Positions 43,675-52,322 of a stretch of 64,000 nt of DNA are shown one piece after another (position 1 is the stretch's first letter; each line of letters begins with the position of its first letter). Made by a program: the position numbers and the translations under genes. The stretch is taken from NCBI RefSeq assembly GCF_000371785.1, contig NZ_AQUI01000002.1, forward strand, positions 4,009,276 through 4,073,275. Reading direction: 5' to 3'. The notes beneath the pieces were generated by a model that worked only from the letters and a program-made list of their open reading frames with translations, had not been told where the DNA came from and did no database searches. Origin of the DNA: Actinopolyspora halophila DSM 43834 (lineage in GTDB: Bacteria > Actinomycetota > Actinomycetes > Mycobacteriales > Pseudonocardiaceae).

Positions 43675-43777
43675 CCCCGGGAAAAACCGCGCCGGGCCCC
43701 TCGCTCACCGCGGAGGACCCGAACCGCGTGTGACCGTTGAATTCGTGGTGTGGTTCAGCAGACAACGATCCCGCTGG

Positions 43778-43791
43778 TTACCGATCGGTAA
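43778..43791. promoter_or_regulatory. TTACCGnnCGGTAA operator 1 upstream of fadAB
   Basis: TTACCGATCGGTAA is a perfect 14-bp palindrome 104 bp before fadA. Its half-sites equal those at 12221-12234. Confidence 0.7.
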
Positions 43792-43809
43792 TGAGCGCTA
43801 GAGTGCACG

Positions 43810-43823
43810 TTACCGGCCGGTAG
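43810..43823. promoter_or_regulatory. TTACCGnnCGGTAA operator 2 upstream of fadAB
   Basis: TTACCGGCCGGTAG matches the same consensus with one terminal mismatch. Its centre is 32 bp from operator 1, about three helix turns, so two dimers could bind the same face of DNA. Confidence 0.65.
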
Positions 43824-43894
43824 CGGCGTAGCCCTCCGTCGGGCTGTTCTCTCCGCCCGGCCTGGCGCGTACCCATATCGAGAAGGAGCACGCC

Positions 43895-45166
43895 GTGGCA
43901 GCACCTGCGTCGGCATCAGCCGACACGAGCAGCGGCCCCGCATCGGCGGGAGCACCGCGTGCCCCCAGGAACGTGGTCTTCGTCGACGGCGTCCGCACGC
44001 CGTTCGGCAAAGCCGGTCCGAAGGGCATGTACGCCGAGACCCGCGCGGACGACATGATCGTCAAGGTCATCCGCGAACTGTTGCGCAGGCATCCCGAACT
44101 TCCCCCCGAACGGATCGACGAAGTCGCGGTCGCGGCCACTACGCAGATCGGTGACCAGGGACTGACGATCGGCAGGAACGCGGCGCTGCTCGCCGGTCTG
44201 CCCAAGTCCGTCCCCGGATTCGCCATCGACCGGATGTGCGCCGGAGCCATGACGGCCGTGACCACCACGGCGGGCGGCATCGGCATCGGCGGCTACGACA
44301 TCGCCTTCGCGGGCGGTGTCGAGCACATGGGCAACCACCCGATGGGAGAGGGCGTCGACCCGAACCCCCGGTTCGTCTCGGACAACCTGGTCGACACCTC
44401 CGCGCTGGTGATGGGCTCCACCGCGGAGAACCTGCACGACAGGTACCCGAAACTGACCAAGCAGCGCACCGACGCCTATGCTGCCCTCAGTCAACAGCGT
44501 TACGAGGCGGCGGCCGAGGCCGGAAAGATCGCCGCGGACCTGGCCCCGGTCGCCACCCGATCCGCCGAGCACGGTTGGGGACTGGCCACGGCCGACGAAC
44601 CGCCGCGCCCCGGTACCACCGCGGAGTCCCTGGAAGGCCTGAAGACTCCGTTCCGCCCCCACGGCAGGGTGACCCCCGGCAACTCGGCCGGGCTCAACGA
44701 CGGAGCCACCGGTTGTGTGGTCGCCGACGAGCACACCGCGCGCGAACTCGGGCTCCCGATCGGGATGCGCATGGTCGGCTACTCCTTCGCGGGCGTGGAG
44801 CCGGAGGTCATGGGCGTGGGTCCGGTGCCGGCCACCGAGAAGGCCCTCGAACGCGCCGGTCTCACCATCGACGACATCGGCCTGTTCGAGATCAACGAGG
44901 CGTTCGCCGTGCAGGTCCTCGCCTTCCTGGACCACTTCGGCATCGCCGAGGACGACGAACGGGTCAACCCCTGGGGTGGTGCCATCGCCTGCGGGCATCC
45001 GCTGGCCTCCTCCGGAGTCCGCCTGATGACCCAGCTCTCCAGGCACTTCGCCGAGCATCCCGAGGTCCGCTACGGCATCACGACGATGTGCGTGGGCTTC
45101 GGCATGGGCGGCACCGTCATCTGGGAAAACCCGCACCACGACGAGACCGCTGGGGGCGCCAAGTGA
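43895..45166 (+). CDS. fadA: Acetyl-CoA C-acyltransferase (thiolase)
   Basis: FadA cleaves 3-oxoacyl-CoA to acetyl-CoA and a shortened acyl-CoA. The 423-residue protein has the acylated Cys115 in AIDRMCAGAMTA, the NEAFAVQVLAF block, CGHPLASSGVR with the active-site His and the second Cys in TMCVGFGMGG. The first 22 residues are Ala/Ser-rich and not conserved. GTG at 43895 has AAGGAG upstream. Its stop overlaps the fadB start as GTGA, so the two subunits of the beta-oxidation complex are made together. Confidence 0.95.
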   Translation: MAAPASASADTSSGPASAGAPRAPRNVVFVDGVRTPFGKAGPKGMYAETRADDMIVKVIRELLRRHPELPPERIDEVAVAATTQIGDQGLTIGRNAALLAGLPKSVPGFAIDRMCAGAMTAVTTTAGGIGIGGYDIAFAGGVEHMGNHPMGEGVDPNPRFVSDNLVDTSALVMGSTAENLHDRYPKLTKQRTDAYAALSQQRYEAAAEAGKIAADLAPVATRSAEHGWGLATADEPPRPGTTAESLEGLKTPFRPHGRVTPGNSAGLNDGATGCVVADEHTARELGLPIGMRMVGYSFAGVEPEVMGVGPVPATEKALERAGLTIDDIGLFEINEAFAVQVLAFLDHFGIAEDDERVNPWGGAIACGHPLASSGVRLMTQLSRHFAEHPEVRYGITTMCVGFGMGGTVIWENPHHDETAGGAK

Positions 45167-47271
45167 GCACCGAAACCGATTTCGCAGCGCTGTTCCCCGA
45201 CGAAGTCGTCACCGAGGCCCGCACCCGGCTGGTCGACGTCCCCGGGTTGAGCGGCAAACTCGCGCTGGTCACCATCGACAACGGCCACGATCACACCAAA
45301 CCCTCCACATTCGGTCCCGCCGGGCTCTCCGCACTGGACGGGGCGCTGGACGAGGCCTTCGCCGCGGAGCCCGCGGCGATCGCGGTCACCGGTAAGCCCT
45401 TCGTGTTCGCCGTCGGGGCCGATCTGAGCGGGATCGGCCAGCTCGCGGAGCGCGCGCACGCGCACCGGATCGCCAAGACCGGCCACGACGTGTTCCGGAG
45501 GCTCACGGAATCGCCGATTCCCACCTTCGCCTTCGTCAACGGCGCCGCGCTGGGTGGTGGCCTGGAGCTCGCCCTTTCCTGCCACTACCGCACGGTGGCC
45601 GACAACGTGAGCGCCATCGCGTTCCCGGAGTGCTTCCTCGGGTTGTTCCCCGGTTGGGGCGGCACTCAACTGCTGCCGAACCTGATCGGCGCGGATCAGG
45701 CCGTCAGCGTCATCCTGGAGAACTCGCTCAACCAGAACAAGATGCTCAAGCCCGGCAAGGCCACCGGCATGGGCATCTTCGACGTCGAGCTGGAGTCCCC
45801 GGACTTCCTCGAGGAATCGGCGCGCTGGGCCGCCCGCGTGGTCAACGGGGAACAGACCGTGCGACGCCCCGAGATCGACAGGGGGCAGGCCTGGGACGAG
45901 GCGATCAACCGCGCGAAGGAACTCGTCGCCTCCAAGACGCACGGCGCCTCCCCGGCCGTGGACAAGGCGGTCGAGCTGATCGACCTCGCCAGGAACGGCG
46001 ATCTGGACGAGGGCTACGCCGCCGAGACCGAGGCGTTGGCCGACGCGCTGATGTCCGACGAGCTGCGTGCCGGGCTGTACGCCTTCGATCTGACCCAGAA
46101 AAGGGCGAAGAAGCCTGCTGGGGCTCCGGACAAGTCCCTGGCCAGGGACGTCAACAAGGTCGGTGTGGTCGGCGCGGGCCTCATGGCGGGGCAGCTCGCC
46201 CTGCTGTTCGCGCGGCGCCTGGAAGTGCCGGTCGTGCTGACCGATGTCGACCAGGAGCGCATCGACAAGGGCGTCGCCTACGTGCACGGCGAGATCGACA
46301 AGCTCGCGGAGAAGGGCCGCCTCTCGACCGACGGAGTGAACCGGCTCAAGGACCTGGTCACCGGTTCGCTCGACAAGCGGGCCTTCGCCGACGCCGACTT
46401 CATCATCGAGGCCGTCTTCGAGGAGATGTCGGTCAAGCGGCAGGTCTTCGGCGAGCTCGAACAGCACATCTCCTCCGAGGCCGTGCTGGCCACCAACACC
46501 TCCTCGCTGTCGGTCAGCGAGATGGGCGCGGAACTGGCCCACCCGGAGCGTGTCGTCGGGTTCCACTTCTTCAACCCCGTGGCGGTGCTGCCGCTGCTGG
46601 AGATCGTGCGTGGTGAGCGGACCGACGACGCGACACTGGCCACGGCCTTCGCGGTCGGCAAGAAGCTCAAGAAGTCCTGCGTGCTGGTCGCGGACGCGCC
46701 CGCTTTCGTGGTCAACCGGCTGCTGACCCGTTTCCTCGGCGAGGTCATCGCCTCGGTCGACGAGGGCACTCCGTTCGAGGTCGCCGATCGGGCGCTGGAG
46801 CCGCTCGGCCTGCCGATGAGCCCGATGGTGTTGTTGCAACTGGTCGGTCCGGCGATCGCCCAGCACGTCAACGAGACCATGCACGCCGCCTACCCGGACC
46901 GCTTCGGGCTCAGCGACAACCTGCAGCGGTTCGTCGAGGCGGGCAAGACGTCCGTGTGGACCACCGACGAGGCGGGCAACCAGATCGTCGACCCCGAGGT
47001 GGCCGAGCTCTGGAAGCAGGGCGACGCACCGCTGTCCGCGGAGCAGGTCCGCGATCGGGCGCTGCGTGCGCTGGCCGAGGAAGCCCGGATCATGCTGGAC
47101 GAGGACGTGGTGGTCGAGGCCCCCGATCTCGACCTGTGCATGCTCCTCGGCGCGGGCTGGCCCTTCTGGTTGGGCGGGATCACGCCCTACCTGGACCGCG
47201 CGGGCTACTCCGAGCTGGTCAACGGCAAGCGATTCCTCGAGCCGGGAGTCGCGAGCGTGCCCAACTCCTGA
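45163..47271 (+). CDS. fadB: Fatty acid oxidation complex alpha subunit (enoyl-CoA hydratase/3-hydroxyacyl-CoA dehydrogenase)
   Basis: A 702-residue fusion. Residues about 15-250 are a crotonase domain: GADLSGIGQLAERA, and NGAALGGGLELALSCHYR for the oxyanion hole, and FPECFLGLFPGWGGTQLLP. Residues from about 325 are the 3-hydroxyacyl-CoA dehydrogenase: VGVVGAGLMAGQLALLFA, ATNTSSLSVSEM, GFHFFNPVAVLPLLEIV. A second C-terminal helical domain ends VNGKRFLEP. With FadA it carries out three steps of beta-oxidation. GTG at 45163 overlaps the fadA stop. The mycobacterial FadB type is the closest layout. Confidence 0.95.
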   Translation: MSTETDFAALFPDEVVTEARTRLVDVPGLSGKLALVTIDNGHDHTKPSTFGPAGLSALDGALDEAFAAEPAAIAVTGKPFVFAVGADLSGIGQLAERAHAHRIAKTGHDVFRRLTESPIPTFAFVNGAALGGGLELALSCHYRTVADNVSAIAFPECFLGLFPGWGGTQLLPNLIGADQAVSVILENSLNQNKMLKPGKATGMGIFDVELESPDFLEESARWAARVVNGEQTVRRPEIDRGQAWDEAINRAKELVASKTHGASPAVDKAVELIDLARNGDLDEGYAAETEALADALMSDELRAGLYAFDLTQKRAKKPAGAPDKSLARDVNKVGVVGAGLMAGQLALLFARRLEVPVVLTDVDQERIDKGVAYVHGEIDKLAEKGRLSTDGVNRLKDLVTGSLDKRAFADADFIIEAVFEEMSVKRQVFGELEQHISSEAVLATNTSSLSVSEMGAELAHPERVVGFHFFNPVAVLPLLEIVRGERTDDATLATAFAVGKKLKKSCVLVADAPAFVVNRLLTRFLGEVIASVDEGTPFEVADRALEPLGLPMSPMVLLQLVGPAIAQHVNETMHAAYPDRFGLSDNLQRFVEAGKTSVWTTDEAGNQIVDPEVAELWKQGDAPLSAEQVRDRALRALAEEARIMLDEDVVVEAPDLDLCMLLGAGWPFWLGGITPYLDRAGYSELVNGKRFLEPGVASVPNS

Positions 47272-47363
47272 CCGGAGTTCTCCGGTCGGGTCGGTGCCGA
47301 CCTCGCCCCGGTGGTCGTTCCGGCGCGGCCCACGCCGCGCCGACCGAGGCGGGGCACCCTTTC

Positions 47364-47399
47364 GGGCCGGGACGGTTCGCGAACCGTCCCGGCCCTTTC
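47364..47399 (+). terminator. Intrinsic terminator after fadB
   Basis: GGGCCGGGACGGTTCG (47364-47379) is followed at once by its exact complement (47380-47395), then by TTTCT. A 16-bp perfect stem with a tight loop and a T-run is the best terminator in the window. Confidence 0.85.
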
Positions 47400-47477
47400 T
47401 CGTGCGCACTCGTGCCGGTGCTCCCACGGTTCCACGCTGTGGCATGATGAATCGCGAACGAGGTGAGGTGATGCTCG

Positions 47478-48059
47478 GTGACCGCGCTTGTACAGCACGA
47501 GATCGGCCCGTTCACGATCGACGACTGGCACGCGCTGCCCGCTCGCGCCGACGGGTCGCGCCTGGAACTGCTCGAGGGGTACTGGCTGGTGACGCCACCG
47601 CCGAGCGGTCCGCACCAATGGGCCGAGAACGAAATCATCCTGTTGTTCAAAAACGCGTTGCGTGATGCGAACCGTTCCGAGCTGTACGCGGTGGGCGGTA
47701 TCGGAGTGGAGATCGGATCCGAGCAGCGGACCGCGCTGATCCCGGACTTCGTCGTGCTGGACACCACACCCGTCGGGACCTCGTTCGGTCCCGAGTACGT
47801 CCTGCTCGCGGGCGAGATCTGGTCCCCGGACAACAGCCCGCGGGAGCAGCGGGACAAGCTGGACGCCTACGCCCACGCGGGAGTGCCCTCCTTCTGGAGC
47901 GTGGCCCAGGACAGCCGGGGGCCGACCGAGCTCGTGACCTACCGGCTGGAGCACGGACGATACGTCCCTGCCACTTCGGTCCGCGTCGGCGACGGGGCGG
48001 TGCGCGTTGCCGAGGCACCCGAACCCGTCGAAGTGGACATCAGCGCGCTACGCCTCTAG
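47478..48059 (+). CDS. Uma2 family (DUF820) endonuclease-like protein
   Basis: A 193-residue protein of the PD-(D/E)XK-like Uma2 family, which is common in cyanobacteria and actinobacteria. The pattern is DDWHALPARADGSRLELLEGYWLVTPPPSGPHQ, then IPDFVVLDTT and LLAGEIWSPDNSPREQRDKLDAYAHAGVPSFWSV, all read in order. The E...D...ExW residues form the presumed catalytic site. Biological roles are unclear; many occur near mobile DNA. GTG at 47478 has GAGGTGA upstream. It sits alone between fadB and a two-component pair. Confidence 0.9.
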   Translation: MTALVQHEIGPFTIDDWHALPARADGSRLELLEGYWLVTPPPSGPHQWAENEIILLFKNALRDANRSELYAVGGIGVEIGSEQRTALIPDFVVLDTTPVGTSFGPEYVLLAGEIWSPDNSPREQRDKLDAYAHAGVPSFWSVAQDSRGPTELVTYRLEHGRYVPATSVRVGDGAVRVAEAPEPVEVDISALRL

Positions 48060-48069
48060 GAAGTGCCGG

Positions 48070-49242
48070 CTACGCCCCTGTCGCGGGCACCCACACGGTC
48101 ACGGTCAACCCACCTCCGACGACCGGCTCGGCCCGCACCTGTCCGCCGTGCGCCGCCGCCGCGGCACGCACGACGGAAAGCCCCAGTCCCGCCCCCGCAC
48201 GGCTCGTGCGCTCGGCTCCCGCCCTGCGGAAGGGCTCGAACAGGTTCTCCACGCGTTCCGCGTCCACCTGACTCCCGGAGGAGGAAACCGTCAGGAAGGC
48301 CCACCTTCCGGAGACCCCGGTGTCCACCTCGATCCATCCGCCGGGGACGTTGTGCCGCACGGAATTCTCCAGCAGGTTGCCGGCCACCCGTTCGAGCAGC
48401 GCGGAATCGCCCATCGCGACCGCGGGGGCGTGACCGATCCCGACACGCAGCTCCGCGGCGGTGACCTCCGCGTCGATGCTCTTCAACGCGTTCCCGGCGA
48501 TCTCGGTGAGATCGACCCGCTCCCGCCCCGGGAGTTCGGACCCCTCGGTACGGGCCAGCAGCAACAGCGACTCGACCAGCCGCTCCGACTTGGCCGCGGC
48601 CTCGCGGACCACCTCGGCCATCCTGCGCATTTCCCCCGCGTCCGCCCGCGGATCGGACAGCGTGACGTCCAGCTCGGTGCGGATGACCGACAACGGTGTG
48701 CGCAGCTCGTGACTCGCGTTCGCCACGAACCGGTGCTGCGACTCGAACGCCGTCTGCAACCTGTCCAGCATCCCGTCGAAGGTGTCGGCGAGTTCGGCCA
48801 CCTCGTCCCGCGGACCGTCCAGCTCGATCCGGCTGCCCAATGAGCGGGCGGTCAACCGCCGGGCCGTGCCGGTCACCTCGTTGAGGGGACGCAGCACCCT
48901 CCCGCAGACCGACCAGGACAGCACCGCCGCGGCGATCACGACGCTGATGAAGGCCACCGCCCCCACCGACAGGACCTGGCTCCTGGCGTGATTGCGCAGC
49001 GCCACCCCCACGTCGTCCGCGGAGACCGTGGCCCCGTCCAGCCGCACGGTCGTGCCCTCGGGCATACGTGGCACGGCCGCGACCACGTCCCCCACCAACA
49101 ACCAGCCGAGCCACAACGACAACGCGCTGACCCCGGCCACCAGCGCGGTGGCCAGCATCGTCAGCCGAAGCCGCAATCCCGGACCACGTCTGGTCCGGCC
49201 GGCCGCTGAGAACCGGTCCGACGATTCCTCCGGGAAGGACAT
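48070..49242 (-). CDS. Sensor histidine kinase (EnvZ/VanS type)
   Basis: A 390-residue kinase with two membrane helices (about 27-50 and 93-112) that flank a short extracellular part of some 40 residues. A HAMP linker (GRVLRPLNEVTGTARRL...) leads to the HisKA box FVANASHELRTPLS with His178. The ATPase domain has the N box ERVAGNLLENSVRHN and the G boxes; the expected DNGPG-like motif reads SSSGSQV, a degenerate form that could weaken ATP binding. ATG at 49242 shares one base with the regulator stop (TGATG). Confidence 0.93.
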   Translation of the reverse strand: MSFPEESSDRFSAAGRTRRGPGLRLRLTMLATALVAGVSALSLWLGWLLVGDVVAAVPRMPEGTTVRLDGATVSADDVGVALRNHARSQVLSVGAVAFISVVIAAAVLSWSVCGRVLRPLNEVTGTARRLTARSLGSRIELDGPRDEVAELADTFDGMLDRLQTAFESQHRFVANASHELRTPLSVIRTELDVTLSDPRADAGEMRRMAEVVREAAAKSERLVESLLLLARTEGSELPGRERVDLTEIAGNALKSIDAEVTAAELRVGIGHAPAVAMGDSALLERVAGNLLENSVRHNVPGGWIEVDTGVSGRWAFLTVSSSGSQVDAERVENLFEPFRRAGAERTSRAGAGLGLSVVRAAAAAHGGQVRAEPVVGGGLTVTVWVPATGA

Positions 49243-49946
49243 CAACTCCGACCCGCGTCGGAGGTGTCGAGCGCCGCCTCGACTCCCGCCGAGGGAACCC
49301 GGTAACCGGATCCGACCACAGTGTCGATCACGCCCGGCTCACCGAGCTTCTTGCGCAGGGTCATCACGGTCACCCGAACGGTCGTGGTGAAGGGGTCGGC
49401 GTGCTCGTCCCACACCCGCTCCAGCAGTTCCTCGGAGCTGACCACCGCCCCGTCGGCGGAGAGCAACATCTCGAGAACCCCGAACTCCTTGCGGGTCAGC
49501 TCTATCTCCCCAGCGGGTCGGCGGACCCTTCTTCGGGCGGAGTCGAGCACGAGCTCGGCCGCCGTCAGCGTCGGAGGACTCGCCGGAGTGGAACGTCTGC
49601 CCAACGCGCGCACCCGGGCGACGAGCTCGTTGAAGGCGAACGGTTTGGCGAGGTAGTCGTCGGCTCCCAGCGAGAGCCCCTCCACCCGGTCCTCGACGCT
49701 GCCGCTGGCCGTGAGCATCAGCACCCTGGTCAGCGCCTCGGAGGCGACGATCTCCCCGCAGAGCTCGTCCCCGGAGAGCCGGGGCAGGTCCCGGTCCAGC
49801 ACGATCACGTCGTATCTGGTGATCGTAGCTTTCTCCTGGCCGTCGGGCCCGTCGTAGGCGATGTCGACGGCCAGGCCTTCACGCCGCAGCCCACGCGCTA
49901 TGGCGTCGGCGAGCGGCTGTTCGTCCTCCACCACAAGGATCCGCAC
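49242..49946 (-). CDS. OmpR/PhoB-type response regulator
   Basis: A 234-residue regulator with a receiver domain (MRILVVEDEQPLADA, phosphoacceptor Asp51 in YDVIVLDRDLPR, LMLTAS, and Lys in DDYLAKPFAF) and a winged-helix DNA-binding domain (ELTRKEFGVLEMLLSADGAVVSSEELLERVW, and VRVTVMTLRKKLGEPGVIDTVVGSGYRV). It is the first gene of the pair and starts 36 bp after the dxs stop. This pair lies next to dxs, which is not the case in mycobacteria. Confidence 0.95.
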   Translation of the reverse strand: MRILVVEDEQPLADAIARGLRREGLAVDIAYDGPDGQEKATITRYDVIVLDRDLPRLSGDELCGEIVASEALTRVLMLTASGSVEDRVEGLSLGADDYLAKPFAFNELVARVRALGRRSTPASPPTLTAAELVLDSARRRVRRPAGEIELTRKEFGVLEMLLSADGAVVSSEELLERVWDEHADPFTTTVRVTVMTLRKKLGEPGVIDTVVGSGYRVPSAGVEAALDTSDAGRS

Positions 49947-49982
49947 GTCTTCAGACTGCCACAGCGACGCTCCCGCCGACGA

Positions 49983-51944
49983 TCAGGACTCCGAGAGATC
50001 GGTCGCCTCCGAGCGGGAGGTGTCCAGCTCGGCGACCTGGGGGGCCGAGCCCTCCAGGCGGCCTTCGAGCCGGTCGGCCACCCACTCGGTGATCCGCCGG
50101 GCCACGTCCTGCTCCGTCAGCCCCAGCTCGGCGAGCACCTCCCCCCGCGAAGCGTGGTCCAGGAAGCGGTTCGGGATGGCGAGGTCCCGCAGCGGGACGT
50201 CCATCTCGGCGTCGCGGAGCGCGGCCGCCATCGACCAGCCGAAACCGCCGTGCCTGCCGCAGTCCTCCAGGGTGACCACCAGGCGGTGCCGACCGGCGAA
50301 GTCGAGCATGGCCCCCGGCACCGGGCTCACCCAGCGCGGATCGACCACGGTCACCCCGATTCCCTGGGCCGCCAGCCGCTCCGCAGCGGCCACGCCCATT
50401 TCCGCGAAGGCCCCCACCGCTCCCAGCAGCACATCGGCGTTCTCGTGCTCGGCGGGACGACGCAGCACGTCCACCCCGTCCACCCGCTCGAGCGCGGGGA
50501 CCTCCTCGATGACGGTGCCCTTGGGGAAGCGCACCGCTGTGGGGCCGTCGTCGACGGCAACCGCCTCGCGCAGCTCCTCGCGCAGGGTTCCCGCGTCCCT
50601 CGGGGCGGCCACCCCGAGGCCGGGAATCATGCCCAGCACGGACAGGTCCCACATCCCGTTGTGGCTGGGACCGTCGTCACCGGTGACTCCGGAGCGGTCC
50701 AGCGTCACCGTAACCGGCTGGCGATGCAGCGCCACGTCCATGAGCAGCTGATCGAAGGCCCGGTTCAGGAACGTGGAGTAAACCGCGAAGACGGGGTGCA
50801 ACCCCGCCATGGCCATCCCGGCCGCAGAGGTCATGCCGTGCTGTTCGGCGATGCCCACGTCCACGCACCTGTCGGGGTAGCGCTTGCCGAACTTGTCCAG
50901 TCCCGTCGGCCCGAGCATCGCACCGGTTATCGCCACGACGTCCTCGCGCTCCCCTCCGAGCCGGACCAGCTCGTCGGAGAACACACTGGTCCAGCTGGTC
51001 GCACTCGGACCGGTCGGAGCGCCCGTGTTCGGGTCCATGACCTTGACCTGGTGCATCTGGTCCGCTTCGTGGTTCTCCGCCGGAGCGAACCCGTTCCCCT
51101 TCTGGGTGACGGCGTGGACGATGACCGGGCCGCCGAAGGTCTTGGCCATCCCCAGCGCGTAATCCAGTGCCTTGAAGTCGTGACCGTCGACCGGCCCCAG
51201 GTACTTGATCCCCAGGTCGGAGAACATCACCTGCGGGCTCAGCGCGTCCTTGATCCCGCGTTTCGCCGCGTGCAGCCCCGTGTACAGGGGCCTGCCCACC
51301 ACGGGCAGGTTGCGCACGGTTCGCCTGCCGTTCTCCAGGGCCCGTTCGTAACCGGGGCGCAGCCGCAGCGAGGCGAGGTGCTCGGCCAGCCCACCGATCG
51401 TGGGGGCGTAGGAGCGGCCGTTGTCGTTCACGACGATGACGAGGGGGCGTTCCTGGTCGGCGGCGATGTTGTTCAACGCCTCCCAGCACATACCTCCGGT
51501 CAACGCACCGTCACCGACCACGGCAACGACGTGCCGGTCCGTTTCTCCGAGCTGAAAAGCCCGCGCGAGCCCGTCCGCGTACGAGAGGGAGGTGGAGGCG
51601 TGACTGTTCTCCACCAGGTCGTGCTCGCTCTCCGCCCGGGAAGGGTATCCGGACAGACCGCCACGTTTGCGCAGCCGGTCGAAACCTTCCTGCCTACCGG
51701 TGATGATCTTGTGCACGTAGGCTTGGTGCCCGGTGTCGAACACGACCGCGTCGCGCGGTGATTCGAACGCCCGGTGCACGGCCAGAGTCAGTTCAACCGC
51801 CCCCAGGTTCGGCCCGAGGTGCCCTCCGGTACGCGAGATCTTGTCGATCAAGAACGATCTGATCTCGGCGGCGAGCTCAATCAACTCACCGTGCTCCAGG
51901 CGCTGTACATCGGCCGGACTGTGCACGGACTCCAGCAGCGTCAC
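49983..51944 (-). CDS. dxs: 1-deoxy-D-xylulose-5-phosphate synthase
   Basis: DXS joins pyruvate and glyceraldehyde-3-phosphate, the first step of the MEP isoprenoid route, with thiamine diphosphate. The 653-residue protein is full length: [14 protein letters not shown], the TPP motif [16 protein letters not shown] with Mg ligand Asn at ...[22 protein letters not shown], and [20 protein letters not shown] with the catalytic Glu. GTG at 51944 has GAGGTGGAG upstream. Its leader carries a small hairpin at 52042-52063. Confidence 0.96.
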   Translation of the reverse strand: MTLLESVHSPADVQRLEHGELIELAAEIRSFLIDKISRTGGHLGPNLGAVELTLAVHRAFESPRDAVVFDTGHQAYVHKIITGRQEGFDRLRKRGGLSGYPSRAESEHDLVENSHASTSLSYADGLARAFQLGETDRHVVAVVGDGALTGGMCWEALNNIAADQERPLVIVVNDNGRSYAPTIGGLAEHLASLRLRPGYERALENGRRTVRNLPVVGRPLYTGLHAAKRGIKDALSPQVMFSDLGIKYLGPVDGHDFKALDYALGMAKTFGGPVIVHAVTQKGNGFAPAENHEADQMHQVKVMDPNTGAPTGPSATSWTSVFSDELVRLGGEREDVVAITGAMLGPTGLDKFGKRYPDRCVDVGIAEQHGMTSAAGMAMAGLHPVFAVYSTFLNRAFDQLLMDVALHRQPVTVTLDRSGVTGDDGPSHNGMWDLSVLGMIPGLGVAAPRDAGTLREELREAVAVDDGPTAVRFPKGTVIEEVPALERVDGVDVLRRPAEHENADVLLGAVGAFAEMGVAAAERLAAQGIGVTVVDPRWVSPVPGAMLDFAGRHRLVVTLEDCGRHGGFGWSMAAALRDAEMDVPLRDLAIPNRFLDHASRGEVLAELGLTEQDVARRITEWVADRLEGRLEGSAPQVAELDTSRSEATDLSES

Positions 51945-52322
51945 CGCTCCACCTCGCTCGTCGTGCCCGACTACAGGTCGAATCGTGGACCGACCGTCCC
52001 GGAACGGCCGGCCGGCATCGTGGGCAACCGACTGTGCGGATGCCCGGAAACACGTTTTCGGGCCCTCGTGCTTCCGCCGCGTGCCCTTCTGATGTTTTGG
52101 GCTAGCCCTCGCGACCGTGCCAGTCTACTGAGCCGTACACGAGTCCGGTCCAGACGGCTGCCCGGAGTGCTCACTCATGAAGGTGACTCATCGAGGTTCT
52201 CCACGCACCTGCCGGGGCAACCGCCCGGGGGCCCTCCCACGAGGGCGCCGGCTGCCGGGATGTGGCCCCCGCCACCGCGGGCACCGAAGCACCCCACCGG
52301 TCATCGACACGGCGGGCGAGCC
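51945..52322. other. Leader of dxs and repeat-bearing spacer
   Basis: No gene is seen in these 378 bases. On the minus strand a possible -10 box TAGACT (52127-52122) would give a dxs leader of about 170 nt. In that leader GCCCGGAAA (52042-52050) pairs with TTTTCGGGC (52055-52063). Positions 52281-52321 match 4620-4660 with 33 of 41 bases identical and touch the end of the methyltransferase gene. Confidence 0.45.

Noticed and set aside
45070-47445. A 791-codon open frame on the minus strand
   Set aside because: It is antisense to fadB, whose crotonase and dehydrogenase motifs are intact.
49401-51761. A 786-codon open frame on the plus strand
   Set aside because: Antisense to the OmpR regulator and dxs; no recognisable domain.
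52042-52063. Hairpin in the dxs leader as a riboswitch
   Set aside because: It is only a 9-bp stem with a 4-nt loop and does not resemble the TPP or any other riboswitch core that I know.
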